Of a stretch of DNA of 64,000 nt, positions 18,111 to 27,442 are shown piece after piece. Below the pieces are notes generated by a model. That model did not search any database. It saw only the letters and a program-made list of their open reading frames with translations, and was not told the DNA's origin. Made by a program: the position numbers and the translations under genes. Location: the NCBI GenBank assembly GCA_039636775.1, contig CP143429.1:310001-374000 (forward strand). Direction: 5' to 3'. Source of the DNA: Micrococcaceae bacterium Sec5.8 (lineage in GTDB: Bacteria > Actinomycetota > Actinomycetes > Actinomycetales > Micrococcaceae). Each line of letters begins with the position of its first letter. The stretch's first letter is position 1.

Positions 18111-18314
18111 TTAGAGCGGGCGGATGTTCTCAGCCTGCGGGCCCTTCGGACCCTGGGTGACGTCGAACTCGACCTTTTGGTTCTCGTCCAGCGAGCGGTA
18201 GCCGCTGCTGGCGATTGCCGAGTAGTGGGCGAAAACGTCGGCTGACCCGTCATCCGGGGCAATGAAGCCAAAACCCTTTTCGGCGTTGAACCATTTAACT
18301 GTGCCAGTAGCCAT
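18111..18314 (-). CDS. cold-shock protein (CspA family)
   Basis: A 67-residue single OB-fold nucleic-acid-binding protein. It has both RNA-binding motifs, KGFGFIAP (RNP1) and VFAHYSAI (RNP2-like), and the start [18 protein letters not shown] that is nearly invariant in the family. The start ATG 18314 follows AGAAGGA. It is monocistronic, with a 156-base leader/promoter region shared with a divergent glycosyltransferase gene. It is presumably an RNA chaperone; whether it is cold-induced cannot be told. Confidence 0.95.
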   Translation of the reverse strand: MATGTVKWFNAEKGFGFIAPDDGSADVFAHYSAIASSGYRSLDENQKVEFDVTQGPKGPQAENIRPL

Positions 18315-18455
18315 GCCATATCCTTCTGAAATGCTGATGATCTCCGGCGGCCCGGAGGCCAACGGCTGCGGAGACATTCGTCCGCTGTTGCCCAACCTAC
18401 GGGGCGCGGGCCCGTGGTGCAAGGGCCCAACGGGGGCGTTTCCCCGTTCCCGGAC

Positions 18456-18461
18456 TATAGT
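18456..18461 (+). promoter_or_regulatory. -10 element of a probable leaderless transcript
   Basis: TATAGT ends nine bases before ATG 18471. It sits inside the perfect palindrome GACTATAGTC (18453-18462), so a regulator could overlap the promoter. There is no ribosome site before the start codon. Confidence 0.5.
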
Positions 18462-18470
18462 CGGTCCAAC

Positions 18471-19226
18471 ATGAGCACAATCTCGGTGGTTATCCCGGCC
18501 CGGAACGACGCTGACATGCTCGCCGTCTGCCTCGCCGCGCTCGCCGCACAGACCCGTCAGGCCGACGAAATCGTCGTCGTGGACAACTCCAGCACGGATA
18601 ACACGGAGGCGGTCTGCGCCGCCGCGGGGGTCCGGCGGATCGCCGTCGATCTCCCGGGAATTGCCGCCTCGACGGCGCACGGTTTCGATGAAGCCCGGTG
18701 CGAGGTGCTTGCCAGGCTGGACGCGGACTCGATCCCGCCCACGGACTGGCTCGAACGGGTCGAGGCGATCCTGCAGCAGGCCGGTCCGCTGTCCGCCGTG
18801 TCCGGTCCGGGCGATTTCTATGGCGGAAGCCGCTTCGCCCGCTGGGTGGGCCGGAGCGTCTACATTGCCGGATATTTCTGGGCCATCGGCTGGCTGTTGG
18901 GGCATCCCCCGTTGTTCGGTTCGAACTTCGCCATGAGCTCGGACGTCTGGGCCCGCATCGGCGGTTCCGTTCACCGCGGCCTTCCCCTGGTCCACGACGA
19001 CTTGGACATTTCCTACCAGATTCCGCCAGAAGTGACGGTGATCGCCGACCCATCGCTGCGGGTGCGGGTCTCCGCGCGGCCGCTGGCGGGCTGGGGCTCC
19101 GTGCGGCGCCGGCTGTCGATGGCATGGACCACCTTCGGTGTCGAGTTCAGGGCGGAGCCACCGTTCCGGCGTCGGCGGCGCCGCCGGCAATGGGGACAGC
19201 AATACCCGCGTCAGACGGCCGCGTAA
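18471..19226 (+). CDS. family 2 glycosyltransferase
   Basis: GT-A fold glycosyltransferase of 251 residues. The N-terminal [20 protein letters not shown] and [11 protein letters not shown] form the nucleotide-sugar site, and the metal-binding DxD-type motif is LDADS near residue 85. Central hydrophobic segments around [15 protein letters not shown] suggest membrane association. The acceptor and donor are unknown. ATG 18471 is chosen because a TATAGT element stands just upstream, pointing to a leaderless mRNA; an in-frame start at 18414 would run through that promoter. Its end overlaps the end of the convergent hydrolase gene by 16 bp. Confidence 0.83.
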   Translation: MSTISVVIPARNDADMLAVCLAALAAQTRQADEIVVVDNSSTDNTEAVCAAAGVRRIAVDLPGIAASTAHGFDEARCEVLARLDADSIPPTDWLERVEAILQQAGPLSAVSGPGDFYGGSRFARWVGRSVYIAGYFWAIGWLLGHPPLFGSNFAMSSDVWARIGGSVHRGLPLVHDDLDISYQIPPEVTVIADPSLRVRVSARPLAGWGSVRRRLSMAWTTFGVEFRAEPPFRRRRRRRQWGQQYPRQTAA

Positions 19227-20149
19227 AGCGCGATCAGATCACGGCTCATTTGATGCGGCGACGTTTCACTGGGGCTGTGCCCGCCCCGGTAGACCGCGAT
19301 GCGCGCCCCGATCGACTGTGCGAACCGCCGGTGCAAGGCGAGCGGCCAGAGGTCATGCTCGCCGACGGCGACGAACTTCGGCAGCGAGGCGGCGGCCAGC
19401 GCCGCCCGGAGGTCGGGCGCGTGCTGCATCAGCCCGAAAATGTCAGTTACGGAGCTCCGGCGGGTGAAGCGGAACCGGTGTTTCACGAACCGTACCCGGC
19501 CGGGGGCGACGCGGATGATGTTAATGCGGATGCCCCAAATCATCAGCGCGGCCCCGACCCGCGGACTGGCCCACCGGCTGACGCGGCCGATGCGCTGGAC
19601 CCCGCGGAAGCTCTGGCCCGGCTCAGGCGGGCAGCTGAGCAGCGTGAGGCTCCGGAACTTTTCCGGGCGCCGGGTGAAGGCCAGTTGCGCGACGATCGCG
19701 GCGAAGGAATAGCCGACGACGTGCGCGGGCCCTTCCTCGGCGTCGAGTACGGCGAGGAGGTCATTGCTGAACAGGGTGTAGTCATAGTGGGCGCGGGGCG
19801 GTGCGAGGTTTTCGGGGCCCGCCGCGGCGGAATCGTACTGGCCGGCAATGTCGAAGCTCAGGACGAAATACCCGGCGTCGGCGAGCTCAGGGAGTATCAG
19901 GACAAAGTCCTCTTTGGACCCGGTGGCGCCGGGCACCAAGATCACCCGGGGGTTTCCCGGTGTGCCCATGGAGAGGGTGGCGAGGGGTCCGCTGGGGGCC
20001 CTGAAGGTGCCCCGCACGGCGCCGTCGGGCAGGGCGGCCCAATCGACGTCGCCCAGGGCGGCATCCCGGCGGGCGGCTTCGTCAACGAGCGCCGAGCCGA
20101 AGCCTTCGGGCTCCTGATCGTTGCGTGCGTTGCTCTCAGCGGACGCCAT
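19211..20149 (-). CDS. alpha/beta hydrolase
   Basis: Alpha/beta-hydrolase fold protein of 312 residues of unknown substrate. The nucleophile elbow is GYSFA near residue 145, the acid probably lies in [11 protein letters not shown], and the histidine in [14 protein letters not shown]. The oxyanion region is [11 protein letters not shown]. There is no signal peptide, so it is likely cytosolic. A TATGTT box ends six bases before ATG 20149, indicating a leaderless message. It is adjacent to another hydrolase on the same strand, but with its own promoter. Confidence 0.8.
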   Translation of the reverse strand: MASAESNARNDQEPEGFGSALVDEAARRDAALGDVDWAALPDGAVRGTFRAPSGPLATLSMGTPGNPRVILVPGATGSKEDFVLILPELADAGYFVLSFDIAGQYDSAAAGPENLAPPRAHYDYTLFSNDLLAVLDAEEGPAHVVGYSFAAIVAQLAFTRRPEKFRSLTLLSCPPEPGQSFRGVQRIGRVSRWASPRVGAALMIWGIRINIIRVAPGRVRFVKHRFRFTRRSSVTDIFGLMQHAPDLRAALAAASLPKFVAVGEHDLWPLALHRRFAQSIGARIAVYRGGHSPSETSPHQMSRDLIALYAAV

Positions 20150-20155
20150 GGACTA

Positions 20156-20161
20156 AACATA
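20156..20161 (-). promoter_or_regulatory. -10 element of a probable leaderless transcript
   Basis: Read on the minus strand, TATGTT stands six bases before ATG 20149 with no Shine-Dalgarno between them. Confidence 0.45.
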
Positions 20162-20207
20162 GCCCCGTGCGGGTGCGGCTGGGCCGGCGGCCCGCAATGG
20201 CGGCCGC

Positions 20208-21302
20208 TCAAGCCACGTTGCGCACGAAGGCATGGAGCCGCCGGTACACTTCCTGCGATTCCGGGTAGCGGAAGTTCTGCTGCCAGGTGTGTTCGGTGTT
20301 GGAGCTGGCCCAGCCGTAGATCAGGCTGTCCACGGGGATGGAATGTTCGCGCAGCCGGGCAATGAAGTTCATGTTGGCGGCGTAGAGGAAGTCCCGTTCC
20401 GAGGTGGTCACAAAGACCGGCGGGAAACGTGCATCCAGCCATTCGATGGGTGAGAGAAAGCCTGCAGCCTCACGGAGGGCCTCCAGCCGGCCGGCGCCCG
20501 AAAAGCTGCCGCGCTTCCTGCCGCCGGAGGGCAGGCCGGGCAGCAGCATGCGGATGAAGTTCAGGCTCAGCACGAATCCCTTGTCAAAGAAGACGGAGAA
20601 GTCCACCACACTGCAGTGCTGGACCAGGCCTTTGAAATCCGACGCCGGCACGGCCGGGGTGAGGCCGTGGTGCCGGGCCAGTTCCGGCCGGAAGCTGGCT
20701 GCGGTCAGGAGGGCCGCGATCTGGCCGCCGGCGGAGTCGCCGCCGAGTACGATCCGCGATCCGTCGCCGCCATACCCGGAGATGTTCGCCCGGACCCAGG
20801 CAAGTGCGGCGTTGGCGTCCGCCAGGACGTGGGCCATCTGGAATTGCGGGGCCTTCCGGTAGTTCACGTTGACCACCACCATGCCGCCCCGGGCCTGGCT
20901 CGCGCAGTACTTGGTCAGTGCGGATTTGTCCCCGGATGTCCAGCCGCCGCCGTGGAAATACACGTAAACGGTCAGCGGTGCTGCCGAACCGGCAGCGGTG
21001 GGTTCGGTGGGTTCGGAGGGGGGCGGGGTGATCACGTCGAGGCGGTGCGCCCGGATGCCGTCGCCCACGAAATCGATGTCGTGGAAGTATTCGACGCCGG
21101 TTATCGGGTCGACGTTGAAGCGGGAATTTTCACTGGCTTTCACCGAGTGCATCAGCACCCGCCAGGTCCACACCGGAACCCGGCGCAGGACGTTCCGTGC
21201 CTTGCGGGCCAGGGCGAAGGTGCTGCCGGAGTGTTGCGGCCGGTGCGGGTACAGCGTAAAAGACGGCTCGTGGTGCGGTGGCTGGTGGGCCGGGGTGGTC
21301 AT
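20208..21302 (-). CDS. alpha/beta hydrolase, esterase/lipase of the HSL type
   Basis: Carboxylesterase of 364 residues in the hormone-sensitive-lipase-like group. It shows the oxyanion motif YFHGGGWTSG and the nucleophile motif GGDSAGG; the acid is expected around TTSERDFLYAA and the histidine in SSNTEHTWQ. The N-terminal 60 residues before the fold are rich in basic residues. The natural substrate is unknown. The start ATG 21302 has TAGACT five bases upstream on the minus strand, so this also looks leaderless. Confidence 0.82.
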   Translation of the reverse strand: MTTPAHQPPHHEPSFTLYPHRPQHSGSTFALARKARNVLRRVPVWTWRVLMHSVKASENSRFNVDPITGVEYFHDIDFVGDGIRAHRLDVITPPPSEPTEPTAAGSAAPLTVYVYFHGGGWTSGDKSALTKYCASQARGGMVVVNVNYRKAPQFQMAHVLADANAALAWVRANISGYGGDGSRIVLGGDSAGGQIAALLTAASFRPELARHHGLTPAVPASDFKGLVQHCSVVDFSVFFDKGFVLSLNFIRMLLPGLPSGGRKRGSFSGAGRLEALREAAGFLSPIEWLDARFPPVFVTTSERDFLYAANMNFIARLREHSIPVDSLIYGWASSNTEHTWQQNFRYPESQEVYRRLHAFVRNVA

Positions 21303-21307
21303 GCTTT

Positions 21308-21313
21308 AGTCTA
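21308..21313 (-). promoter_or_regulatory. -10 element of a probable leaderless transcript
   Basis: TAGACT on the minus strand, five bases before the hydrolase start at 21302; no ribosome site is visible. Confidence 0.45.
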
Positions 21314-21371
21314 TCTGGCACGGCTGTGCCATAGCTGTGAGGGAAGCCTGCCCTTGGCCCGGATCCCGCGG

Positions 21372-24086
21372 TCAGTCCGGCAGCTCGCGGATGGTGCCCG
21401 CTGCGCCGTCGACGGTGACCATCTGGCCGGTCCGCAGCCGTGTGGTGGCATCCGGGACGCCCACGACGGCCGGGATGCCGTACTCACGTGCCACCACGGC
21501 CCCGTGGGAGATGACGCCGCCCATTTCCATGACCAGAGCGCCGGCCGTGAGGAACAGCGGGGTCCAGCCGGGGTCAGTCGACGGGACCACCAGGATTTCG
21601 CCGGGTTGCAGCTCGGCCCCAACAGGGTCCAGGATCACCCGGACCCGTCCGGTGGCGGTGCCGGCCGATGCCGGCGTCCCGGTCAGGGCGCCGGACGCCG
21701 GGGACTTCACCATCAGGGCGGCCTCGACGTCAGTGCCGTCGGACAGCAGCAGCCGGGGGATACGCCGGCGTCGCAATTCAACGTTGTACAGACGACGGCG
21801 GTCCGCGACGATACCGTGCAGGTCCGCGCCGCGCAGGCCCACCCGGATCTCGTCGAAGTCCAGGAAGAACACGTCATCGGCGGCCGAGATGGTGCCGTCC
21901 GACACCAAATCCGCGCCGATCCGGGCAAGCTGACGATGCATTTCGCCGAGCACCAACACGATGCAGAACTTAGGCGATTCGCGCAGGCCCGCCAATTGAC
22001 GGACGCGGCGCAGACAAAGCTGCAGCGCCCGGGCGCGCCAGGGGCTGCGGGCCCGCGCACGCTCCACCAGGCTGCGGATCCGGTCCTCCGCGTGCTCGGC
22101 GGCCCGGGCAAACTGCCGGTCGGGGGCCTGCTCGGGGTCCTCAACCCGGAGGAAATTGGAGATCATGCCGAGGATGTGGTCGGGCTGCTCGGACCAGCGG
22201 GGCATGCCGAGGTCGATTTCCGCCACGGCGCGGTGGCCATAGCGGGCCAGGAAGCCGCGCACCCCGGTCTGGGCCTGAGGCGGCAGCGTCCCGGCGAGAT
22301 AGCGCGCGGATAGCTCTTCAGGACGCTGCGCCAGGAAGTCCCCGCGAGACACCGGGTCGTCGCCGATCGCGACGGCGAGCTGCCAGAGTTCCAGGTCCAT
22401 TTCGGTCGTGACGTTGTGCGGCAGTCCGCGCAGCACAGCTTCCAGCTCCCGGGGCGGGGCGATTCCCCGCAGCAGCCTGCGGGCCACGGCCAGCATGATA
22501 TAGCCCACGGACGGGCCCGGCAGGGTGGCCTCAATCAGTCCGTTCATGTTCCGGTCGAGGATCTGTCGGGTGTAATCGAGCCGCCCGACGGCGCTCGCAG
22601 GTTCGGCGAGAAAGAGACCTGATTCGAGCTGTTTCCTGTACTTCACCGCCCGGCGCAGCTCAGCGGCCGGGAAGAGGGCGGCCCGGACCATGGCCGGTAG
22701 GAGCCGGGCGATGAGGCGGAGGCTGGCTGTGCTCTCAGTGCCCCCCGTGCGCCGTGGCGGCCGGGGTAGTTTGCGCCCGGTCCTGCCGCCTCGCAGGGAT
22801 TGCAGGAGCGGGCGCTGGACAATGCCGAACCTCGGATCTTCAAGCAGGGCCGGGAGCACGGCGCCGGACCGGCCGTCCGCCAGCGGGAGAATCCGCAGCA
22901 GATACGCGCGGCCGGTCCTGTTGCGGACCACGGCCGTGAGGTCCACGAACATCCGCAGCCCGGGATTGACGTACCGCCAAGGTCCTTTACGGTTCCGCAT
23001 CACCCCGAGCACTGCCAGCCCCATCGGCGTGATCGGCCGGGTCAGGCCCTGGAACAGGGTGCCGCACAGGTACACCCGGGCCGGTGCCGCGGCGCCGGCC
23101 GCGGCGTCTCCGGGCGCGGGGCCGGGCAGTGGATACAGCGTGGTGATGGGGCGCGACTGGGTGAGCCAGGCCTTGCCGCCGGCGTCGATGACCCATTCGA
23201 TGTCCTGCGGCGCCCCGAGAAGACGCTGGACGCTGCGTCCGAGAGCTGTGAGTTCCTGCAGTTGGGGATCGCTCAGCCCCGGGCTCCGTTCGGGGTCCGT
23301 CCCTCCCGGCGTCCGGGCCCGCACCGTGGCGGAAGCCGTCTCCAGCACGAACTGGTCCGGGTTGACAGCTCCCGAGACCACGGCCTGCCCCGAGCCCGGG
23401 GCCGCGTTGATGACCGTCTCCGTTCGGGTGCCGGTGACCGGGTTGGCCGTGAACAGCACCCCTGCCGTGGCGGCGTCGACCATGGATTGGACGACAACGG
23501 CGAGCCCCACCTCGCGGTTGCTGATCCCGTTGGCGGACCGGTACGCAACCGCCCGGTCGCTCCAGAGCGACGCCCAGCAGCGCCGGACCGCCCCGACCAC
23601 GGCGTCGGCGCCGACAACGTCGAGGTAGGAGTCCTGCTGACCGGCGAAACTGGCGAACGGCAGGTCTTCCGCTGTGGCCGAGGAACGCACGGCCACGGGC
23701 AGGCTTGCGCCCATTTCCGCGTAGGCGCTGCGGACGGCGGCATCCACCGCTGGCGGGATGGGCGCTTCCTCGATCAGTGTCCTGGCCCGTCCGGCAACCC
23801 TGGCCAGGTCAGCCGGGTCCGTAGCTGCCGCCGGCCCTGCCCCGGATCCCAGCGCGTCGAGCTCGGCCGCGCGGGCGCCGAGTCCCGGCGGGGCAGCCAG
23901 ACCGTATCCCACGGTGGTGAGACAGAACCCTCCCGGTACCGGCATCCCGGCCGCCACGAGTTTGCCCAGGTTCAGGGCTTTGCCGCCCACGAGCCGCAGG
24001 GACGCCGTCCCGGTCCCGCCAAGGTCCAGCACCAGCGGTCCGGGGGCGGAACTGCGGGCGGAGGGGGAGCCGGGCTCGAAATCCAC
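21372..24086 (-). CDS. rifampicin-phosphotransferase-like PEP-synthase family protein
   Basis: A 904-residue protein with the Rph layout: an N-terminal ATP-grasp (PPDK_N) domain in about residues 20-320 (GGKALNLGKL, VAVRSSATAEDLPFASFAGQ, DIEWVIDAGG), a helical middle region to about 790, and a C-terminal swivelling phosphohistidine domain with the catalytic histidine in GGVISHGAVVAREYGIPAVV. The PEP/pyruvate TIM barrel of PpsA and PPDK is absent, which is the main reason for preferring an Rph-like transferase. In that family ATP is split and a phosphate is placed on rifamycin; the substrate here is unproven. The start is GTG 24086, with AGGG seven bases upstream, nine bases after the small upstream gene. 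Confidence 0.78.
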   Translation of the reverse strand: MDFEPGSPSARSSAPGPLVLDLGGTGTASLRLVGGKALNLGKLVAAGMPVPGGFCLTTVGYGLAAPPGLGARAAELDALGSGAGPAAATDPADLARVAGRARTLIEEAPIPPAVDAAVRSAYAEMGASLPVAVRSSATAEDLPFASFAGQQDSYLDVVGADAVVGAVRRCWASLWSDRAVAYRSANGISNREVGLAVVVQSMVDAATAGVLFTANPVTGTRTETVINAAPGSGQAVVSGAVNPDQFVLETASATVRARTPGGTDPERSPGLSDPQLQELTALGRSVQRLLGAPQDIEWVIDAGGKAWLTQSRPITTLYPLPGPAPGDAAAGAAAPARVYLCGTLFQGLTRPITPMGLAVLGVMRNRKGPWRYVNPGLRMFVDLTAVVRNRTGRAYLLRILPLADGRSGAVLPALLEDPRFGIVQRPLLQSLRGGRTGRKLPRPPRRTGGTESTASLRLIARLLPAMVRAALFPAAELRRAVKYRKQLESGLFLAEPASAVGRLDYTRQILDRNMNGLIEATLPGPSVGYIMLAVARRLLRGIAPPRELEAVLRGLPHNVTTEMDLELWQLAVAIGDDPVSRGDFLAQRPEELSARYLAGTLPPQAQTGVRGFLARYGHRAVAEIDLGMPRWSEQPDHILGMISNFLRVEDPEQAPDRQFARAAEHAEDRIRSLVERARARSPWRARALQLCLRRVRQLAGLRESPKFCIVLVLGEMHRQLARIGADLVSDGTISAADDVFFLDFDEIRVGLRGADLHGIVADRRRLYNVELRRRRIPRLLLSDGTDVEAALMVKSPASGALTGTPASAGTATGRVRVILDPVGAELQPGEILVVPSTDPGWTPLFLTAGALVMEMGGVISHGAVVAREYGIPAVVGVPDATTRLRTGQMVTVDGAAGTIRELPD

Positions 24087-24095
24087 GGCATGGCC

Positions 24096-24413
24096 CTAGG
24101 GGAGGTCCGTGGGGCTGCCGGTGTCCTCCCGCATCACGTCCAGGTTGCGGAACACCGGAGGCCCGTCACAGAGGGCCGCCATCCGTGCGGCGAAATCGGA
24201 CGTTTCGGGCCGTGCGGAGTTCTCCATGGCTGACTCGTAGGAGTCGAATTCGACAACGGTGAGGTACGTGCCGGGCCGGTCGCGGTCCGCCGCGGCCAGG
24301 ATCCGGCGGAAGGTGGGCGCGGTGCTTCCCTCAGGGCTGGCCGGCCGGCCCAGCGCTTCGATGTCCTCAACGCGGGAGGTCTGGAATTCGATGATCTGCA
24401 CGAACCTGGCCAT
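24096..24413 (-). CDS. small conserved protein, possible ABM-like fold
   Basis: A 105-residue protein with no recognised catalytic motif. The start MARFVQIIEFQTSRVEDIEA and the later TYLTVVEFDSYESAMENSAR resemble the beta-strand/helix pattern of dimeric ferredoxin-like (antibiotic biosynthesis monooxygenase) domains. The start ATG 24413 is preceded by GAGGAG; the open frame upstream of it is not needed. It is the first gene of a two-gene unit with the Rph-like protein, nine bases apart, so the two may work together. Function unknown. Confidence 0.7.
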   Translation of the reverse strand: MARFVQIIEFQTSRVEDIEALGRPASPEGSTAPTFRRILAAADRDRPGTYLTVVEFDSYESAMENSARPETSDFAARMAALCDGPPVFRNLDVMREDTGSPTDLP

Positions 24414-24545
24414 AACGGCTCCTCGACGGCGGTGGATGCTGATGCGTTTCACGCTAGACCCCGCCTGCCGGCACCACAAGAGCCAGGCCAACAGCCACGG
24501 CAAGGGATCCGGCTATTCGCCGGACGGCTGCCCTCGGGCCTTACG

Positions 24546-25601
24546 TCAGGGGGTCAGCAGGACCTTGATGGCGCGCCGTTCGTCCATCGCACGGTAGGCT
24601 TCCGCGGCGTTCTCCAGCGGCATCACAACGTCGAAGACCCGGCCCGGATTGATGGTGCCTGCGAGGACGTCCGCCAGGAGTTCCGGGATGTAGGTCCGTG
24701 CCGGTGCCATGCCGCCGCCGATGGAGATGTTCGTGTCGAAAAGGTACCGCAAGGGGACCTCACTGCCGCCGGTCGGAACGCCCACGAAGCCGAGGGCGCC
24801 GCCCGGGCGGACGCTGTGCAGCGCCTGTTCCATGGATTCCTTGGTGCCGACGCATTCCAGGACGGAATCGGCCAGTACCCCGCCGAGCAGCTCTCGGACC
24901 TTCGCTACGCCGTCCTCCCCGCGTTCGGAGACGATGTCAGTGGCGCCGAACTCGCGGGCGATGGCCTGGCGGTCGGCGTGCCGGGACATGGCGATGATGC
25001 GCTCCGCTCCCAGCCGTTTGGCGGCCAGGACGCCGCAGAGGCCCACGGCGCCGTCGCCCACCACGACGACGGTCCGGCCGGGGCCCGCCTGCGCCGCGAG
25101 GGCGGCGTGGTGGCCGGTGGCCATGACGTCCGAGAGGGTCAGCAGGCTGGCGCGCAGTGCGTCGTCGGGCTCGGTGATGCCGGGCACCCTGACGAGGGTC
25201 GCGTCAGCCAGCGGAACCCGGACGGCCTGGCCCTGGCCGCCGTCGATCGCCAGACCGGCGTCGTCCGTGCCGCCCCAGCCGGCCAGGAGGTCGCAAGCGA
25301 CGGTGACACCGTTGAGGCACTGCGGGCACTTGCCGCAGCTGACCACGAACGGCGCGATCACCAGATCCCCCACGGCCAGATCCGTCACCGCGTTGCCGAT
25401 GCTTTCCACCAAGCCGATGAATTCGTGACCGATCGCGGAAGGCTTGTGGGTCGGCTTCACCCCCCGGTAGGGCCACAGGTCGGAACCGCAGACACAGGCG
25501 GCGGTGACCTTCACGACGGCGTCGGTGGGCTGCTGGACGGTGGGGTAGTCGCGGTCTTCGACCCGGATGTCGCCGGGGCCGTGAATGATGGTGGCGCGCA
25601 T
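24546..25601 (-). CDS. zinc-dependent alcohol dehydrogenase
   Basis: Medium-chain dehydrogenase of 351 residues. The catalytic zinc ligands are in ACVCGSDLW and GHEFIG, the structural zinc cysteines in SCGKCPQCLNGVTVACD, and the cofactor motif in VVGDGAVGLCGVLAA. The protein resembles actinobacterial members annotated as zinc-dependent alcohol dehydrogenases acting on short or branched alcohols. The start ATG 25601 has GAGGAG six bases upstream. It is separated from the preceding pseudogene by 40 bases and probably belongs to a separate unit. Confidence 0.87.
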   Translation of the reverse strand: MRATIIHGPGDIRVEDRDYPTVQQPTDAVVKVTAACVCGSDLWPYRGVKPTHKPSAIGHEFIGLVESIGNAVTDLAVGDLVIAPFVVSCGKCPQCLNGVTVACDLLAGWGGTDDAGLAIDGGQGQAVRVPLADATLVRVPGITEPDDALRASLLTLSDVMATGHHAALAAQAGPGRTVVVVGDGAVGLCGVLAAKRLGAERIIAMSRHADRQAIAREFGATDIVSERGEDGVAKVRELLGGVLADSVLECVGTKESMEQALHSVRPGGALGFVGVPTGGSEVPLRYLFDTNISIGGGMAPARTYIPELLADVLAGTINPGRVFDVVMPLENAAEAYRAMDERRAIKVLLTP

Positions 25602-25641
25602 GGAAACTCCTCGCCTGGTTCTGGATGGGGTGGAACCGAGT

Positions 25642-26050
25642 CTAGTCCTGAGCCTTGGCGGTGGTGGCGGCGGTGGTGGCATCGAGCAGCCGGTCGATCC
25701 GCTCCTGGACCCGCAGGTCCGGGGCGGATTCATGGTTGAACAGGATGCGGTAAATCACGGGGGCCACCACCGCATCCCCGCAGGACGTCTTCGATGCGCA
25801 GGCCCTGGTGGAAGCGGACCTGGGCCACCCGGGCTTCCAGGGCGAGCTCCGACGACGCGGGCACCACCCCGGATTTCACCGCGTGGATCGCCATGCGAAG
25901 ATTCTGCTCAACGGAGGAACTGATGTCCGTTTCAGCCACGCCGCGGTAACCCGGCACCTCCTCGAGGCACCGCTGAACGCTGCTTGCTTTCAGGTACTGG
26001 AGGTCACGGAACAGCAGATCCGCAGCGTTTTCAATGCTGGAGTCAGGCAT
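25642..26050 (-). pseudogene. truncated, frameshifted PucR-like regulator fragment
   Basis: The frame starting at ATG 26050 encodes about 90 residues resembling the helical N-terminal region of PucR-type regulators (SSVEQNLRMAIHAVKSG, VRFHQGLRIEDVLR). At the CCCC run 25776-25779 the frame shifts. Removing one base restores an expected continuation, DAVVAPVIYRILFN, which runs to a stop at 25642. Even when repaired, the protein would be only about 135 residues and would lack the C-terminal DNA-binding helix-turn-helix. A sequencing error could explain the shift but not the missing domain. It overlaps the upstream small gene by 8 bases. Confidence 0.6.
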
Positions 26051-26249
26051 TTTCGGTCTCACCCCACACTTGTGTTCCGTCGGTCTTGTGGAGCATGGCG
26101 CGTTCGGCTGAATTCCAGTACCTGACCCAGAGGATGTTTCCATCCGGGGTCATGAGATCCACTGTTGCGACGGCCGGTGTATGGCCGGGCCGGCGCACCA
26201 TAACGGGTACGCCGGCCGTCAGGCCAAGCCAGTTGGTGATCTGCACCAT
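26043..26249 (-). CDS. small conserved hypothetical protein
   Basis: A 68-residue protein with no recognised domain, containing one hydrophobic N-terminal stretch (ITNWLGLTAGVPVMV) and a beta-rich remainder (NILWVRYWNSAERAMLH). It starts eight bases after the thiolase stop codon and ends inside the start region of the PucR-like fragment, so it is part of the CoA-transferase operon. The ribosome site is weak. Coding is supported by the tight packing and codon use rather than by homology. Confidence 0.55.
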   Translation of the reverse strand: MVQITNWLGLTAGVPVMVRRPGHTPAVATVDLMTPDGNILWVRYWNSAERAMLHKTDGTQVWGETENA

Positions 26250-26257
26250 GTCCGCGC

Positions 26258-27442
26258 TCAGATGGCCTCGAGGACGCTGACGTAGTTGGCGATGCCGACG
26301 CCGCCCATGTTCTGCACCGCGGCCCGGCGGGCGGTGGCCAGCTGCATGTCACCGGCGGTGCCGGTGAGTTGCATCGCAGCGATGACGTGCTGCGACACAC
26401 CGGTGGCGCCCACGGGGTGGCCCTTGGCCTTAAGGCCGCCCGAGACGTTGATGGGCAGCTTGCCGTCCTTGAAGACCCAGCCTTCCGCCACGGCGCGGGC
26501 CCCCTGGCCCGGCTCGGTCAGTCCCATGGCCTCGTACATCAGCAGTTCGGCGATGGTGAAGCAGTCGTGCACTTCCGCGAAGTCCAAATCCTCCAGCCCG
26601 ACGCCGGCCATCGCCAGGGCGCGCTGCCAGGACACGCGGGTCGCGGCGAAAGCGGTAGGATCCCGGCGGTCGGCCGGGAAGAAATCATTTGCCTGGCCAA
26701 AGCCGGCCAGGCGCACCGGGGCGGTGGCGCCGCCGGTCGGGGCGACACTGAGCACGACGGCGGCGGCGCCGTCGGAGACGGGGGAGCAGTCGGTGCGGCG
26801 CAGCGGATCGGCGACCATCGGGTTCTTGTCCGAGACCGTCCGGCAGAACTCCTCGCCAAGATCCTTGCGGAGCTGTGCGTAGGGGTTGTCCACACCGTTG
26901 CGGTGGTTCTTCGCCGCGATCGTGCCCAGCACATCGGAGACCGGTCCGTAGCGCTTCTCGTAGTGCTTGGCCACCTCGGCGAAGAGCCCGGTGAAGCCGG
27001 TAGTGGAGGGCTTGCCGGCCATATCATAGTCCGCGCCGAGCAGGGCAGCCCCCACGACGTCCGCCCCGGCGTGGGTCATCTTCTCGGCGCCGATCACCAG
27101 GACGGTCTTTGCCGTACCGGCCAGCAGGGACTTGGTGCCCTGCTGGAATGCGGCCGATCCGGACGCGCAGGCGTTCTCGACCCGGGTGGACGGGACGTTG
27201 GCCAGCTGCTCCGAGACCTGCAGGGCCAGCGAGGACGGGAACGCGAGCGGCATCATGCCGGAGTTGAACTGGCCCAGGTAGATCTCGTCGAGCTGGCCCG
27301 GTTCGATGCCGGCGTTGCCGATCGCCTCGGCGGCGACCTGGACGATCAGCGACTCGAGGGTCTCGTCCGTGAGCTTGCCGAACCGGCTGTGGCCCCAGCC
27401 GGTGAGCAGGACATCTTTGCCGAACTGCTCTTTCAGGCTCAT
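26258..27442 (-). CDS. acetyl-CoA acyltransferase (thiolase, SCPx-like)
   Basis: Thiolase of 394 residues that cleaves a 3-oxoacyl-CoA with CoA. The acyl-accepting cysteine is in [12 protein letters not shown] near residue 90, and the C-terminal motifs are [10 protein letters not shown] and [14 protein letters not shown]. The sequence belongs to the SCP2/SCPx thiolase branch rather than the FadA/PcaF branch. The start ATG 27442 overlaps the stop of the CoA-transferase beta gene by 4 bp. Together these genes would activate and cleave a 3-oxoacid such as acetoacetate to acetyl-CoA; beta-ketoadipate is the alternative substrate. Confidence 0.88.
   Translation of the reverse strand: MSLKEQFGKDVLLTGWGHSRFGKLTDETLESLIVQVAAEAIGNAGIEPGQLDEIYLGQFNSGMMPLAFPSSLALQVSEQLANVPSTRVENACASGSAAFQQGTKSLLAGTAKTVLVIGAEKMTHAGADVVGAALLGADYDMAGKPSTTGFTGLFAEVAKHYEKRYGPVSDVLGTIAAKNHRNGVDNPYAQLRKDLGEEFCRTVSDKNPMVADPLRRTDCSPVSDGAAAVVLSVAPTGGATAPVRLAGFGQANDFFPADRRDPTAFAATRVSWQRALAMAGVGLEDLDFAEVHDCFTIAELLMYEAMGLTEPGQGARAVAEGWVFKDGKLPINVSGGLKAKGHPVGATGVSQHVIAAMQLTGTAGDMQLATARRAAVQNMGGVGIANYVSVLEAI

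Noticed and set aside
16173..18245. Plus-strand open frame of about 690 codons opposite the GGDEF protein
   Set aside because: Antisense to a clear multi-domain protein, running on through the cold-shock gene; composition is typical of shadow frames.
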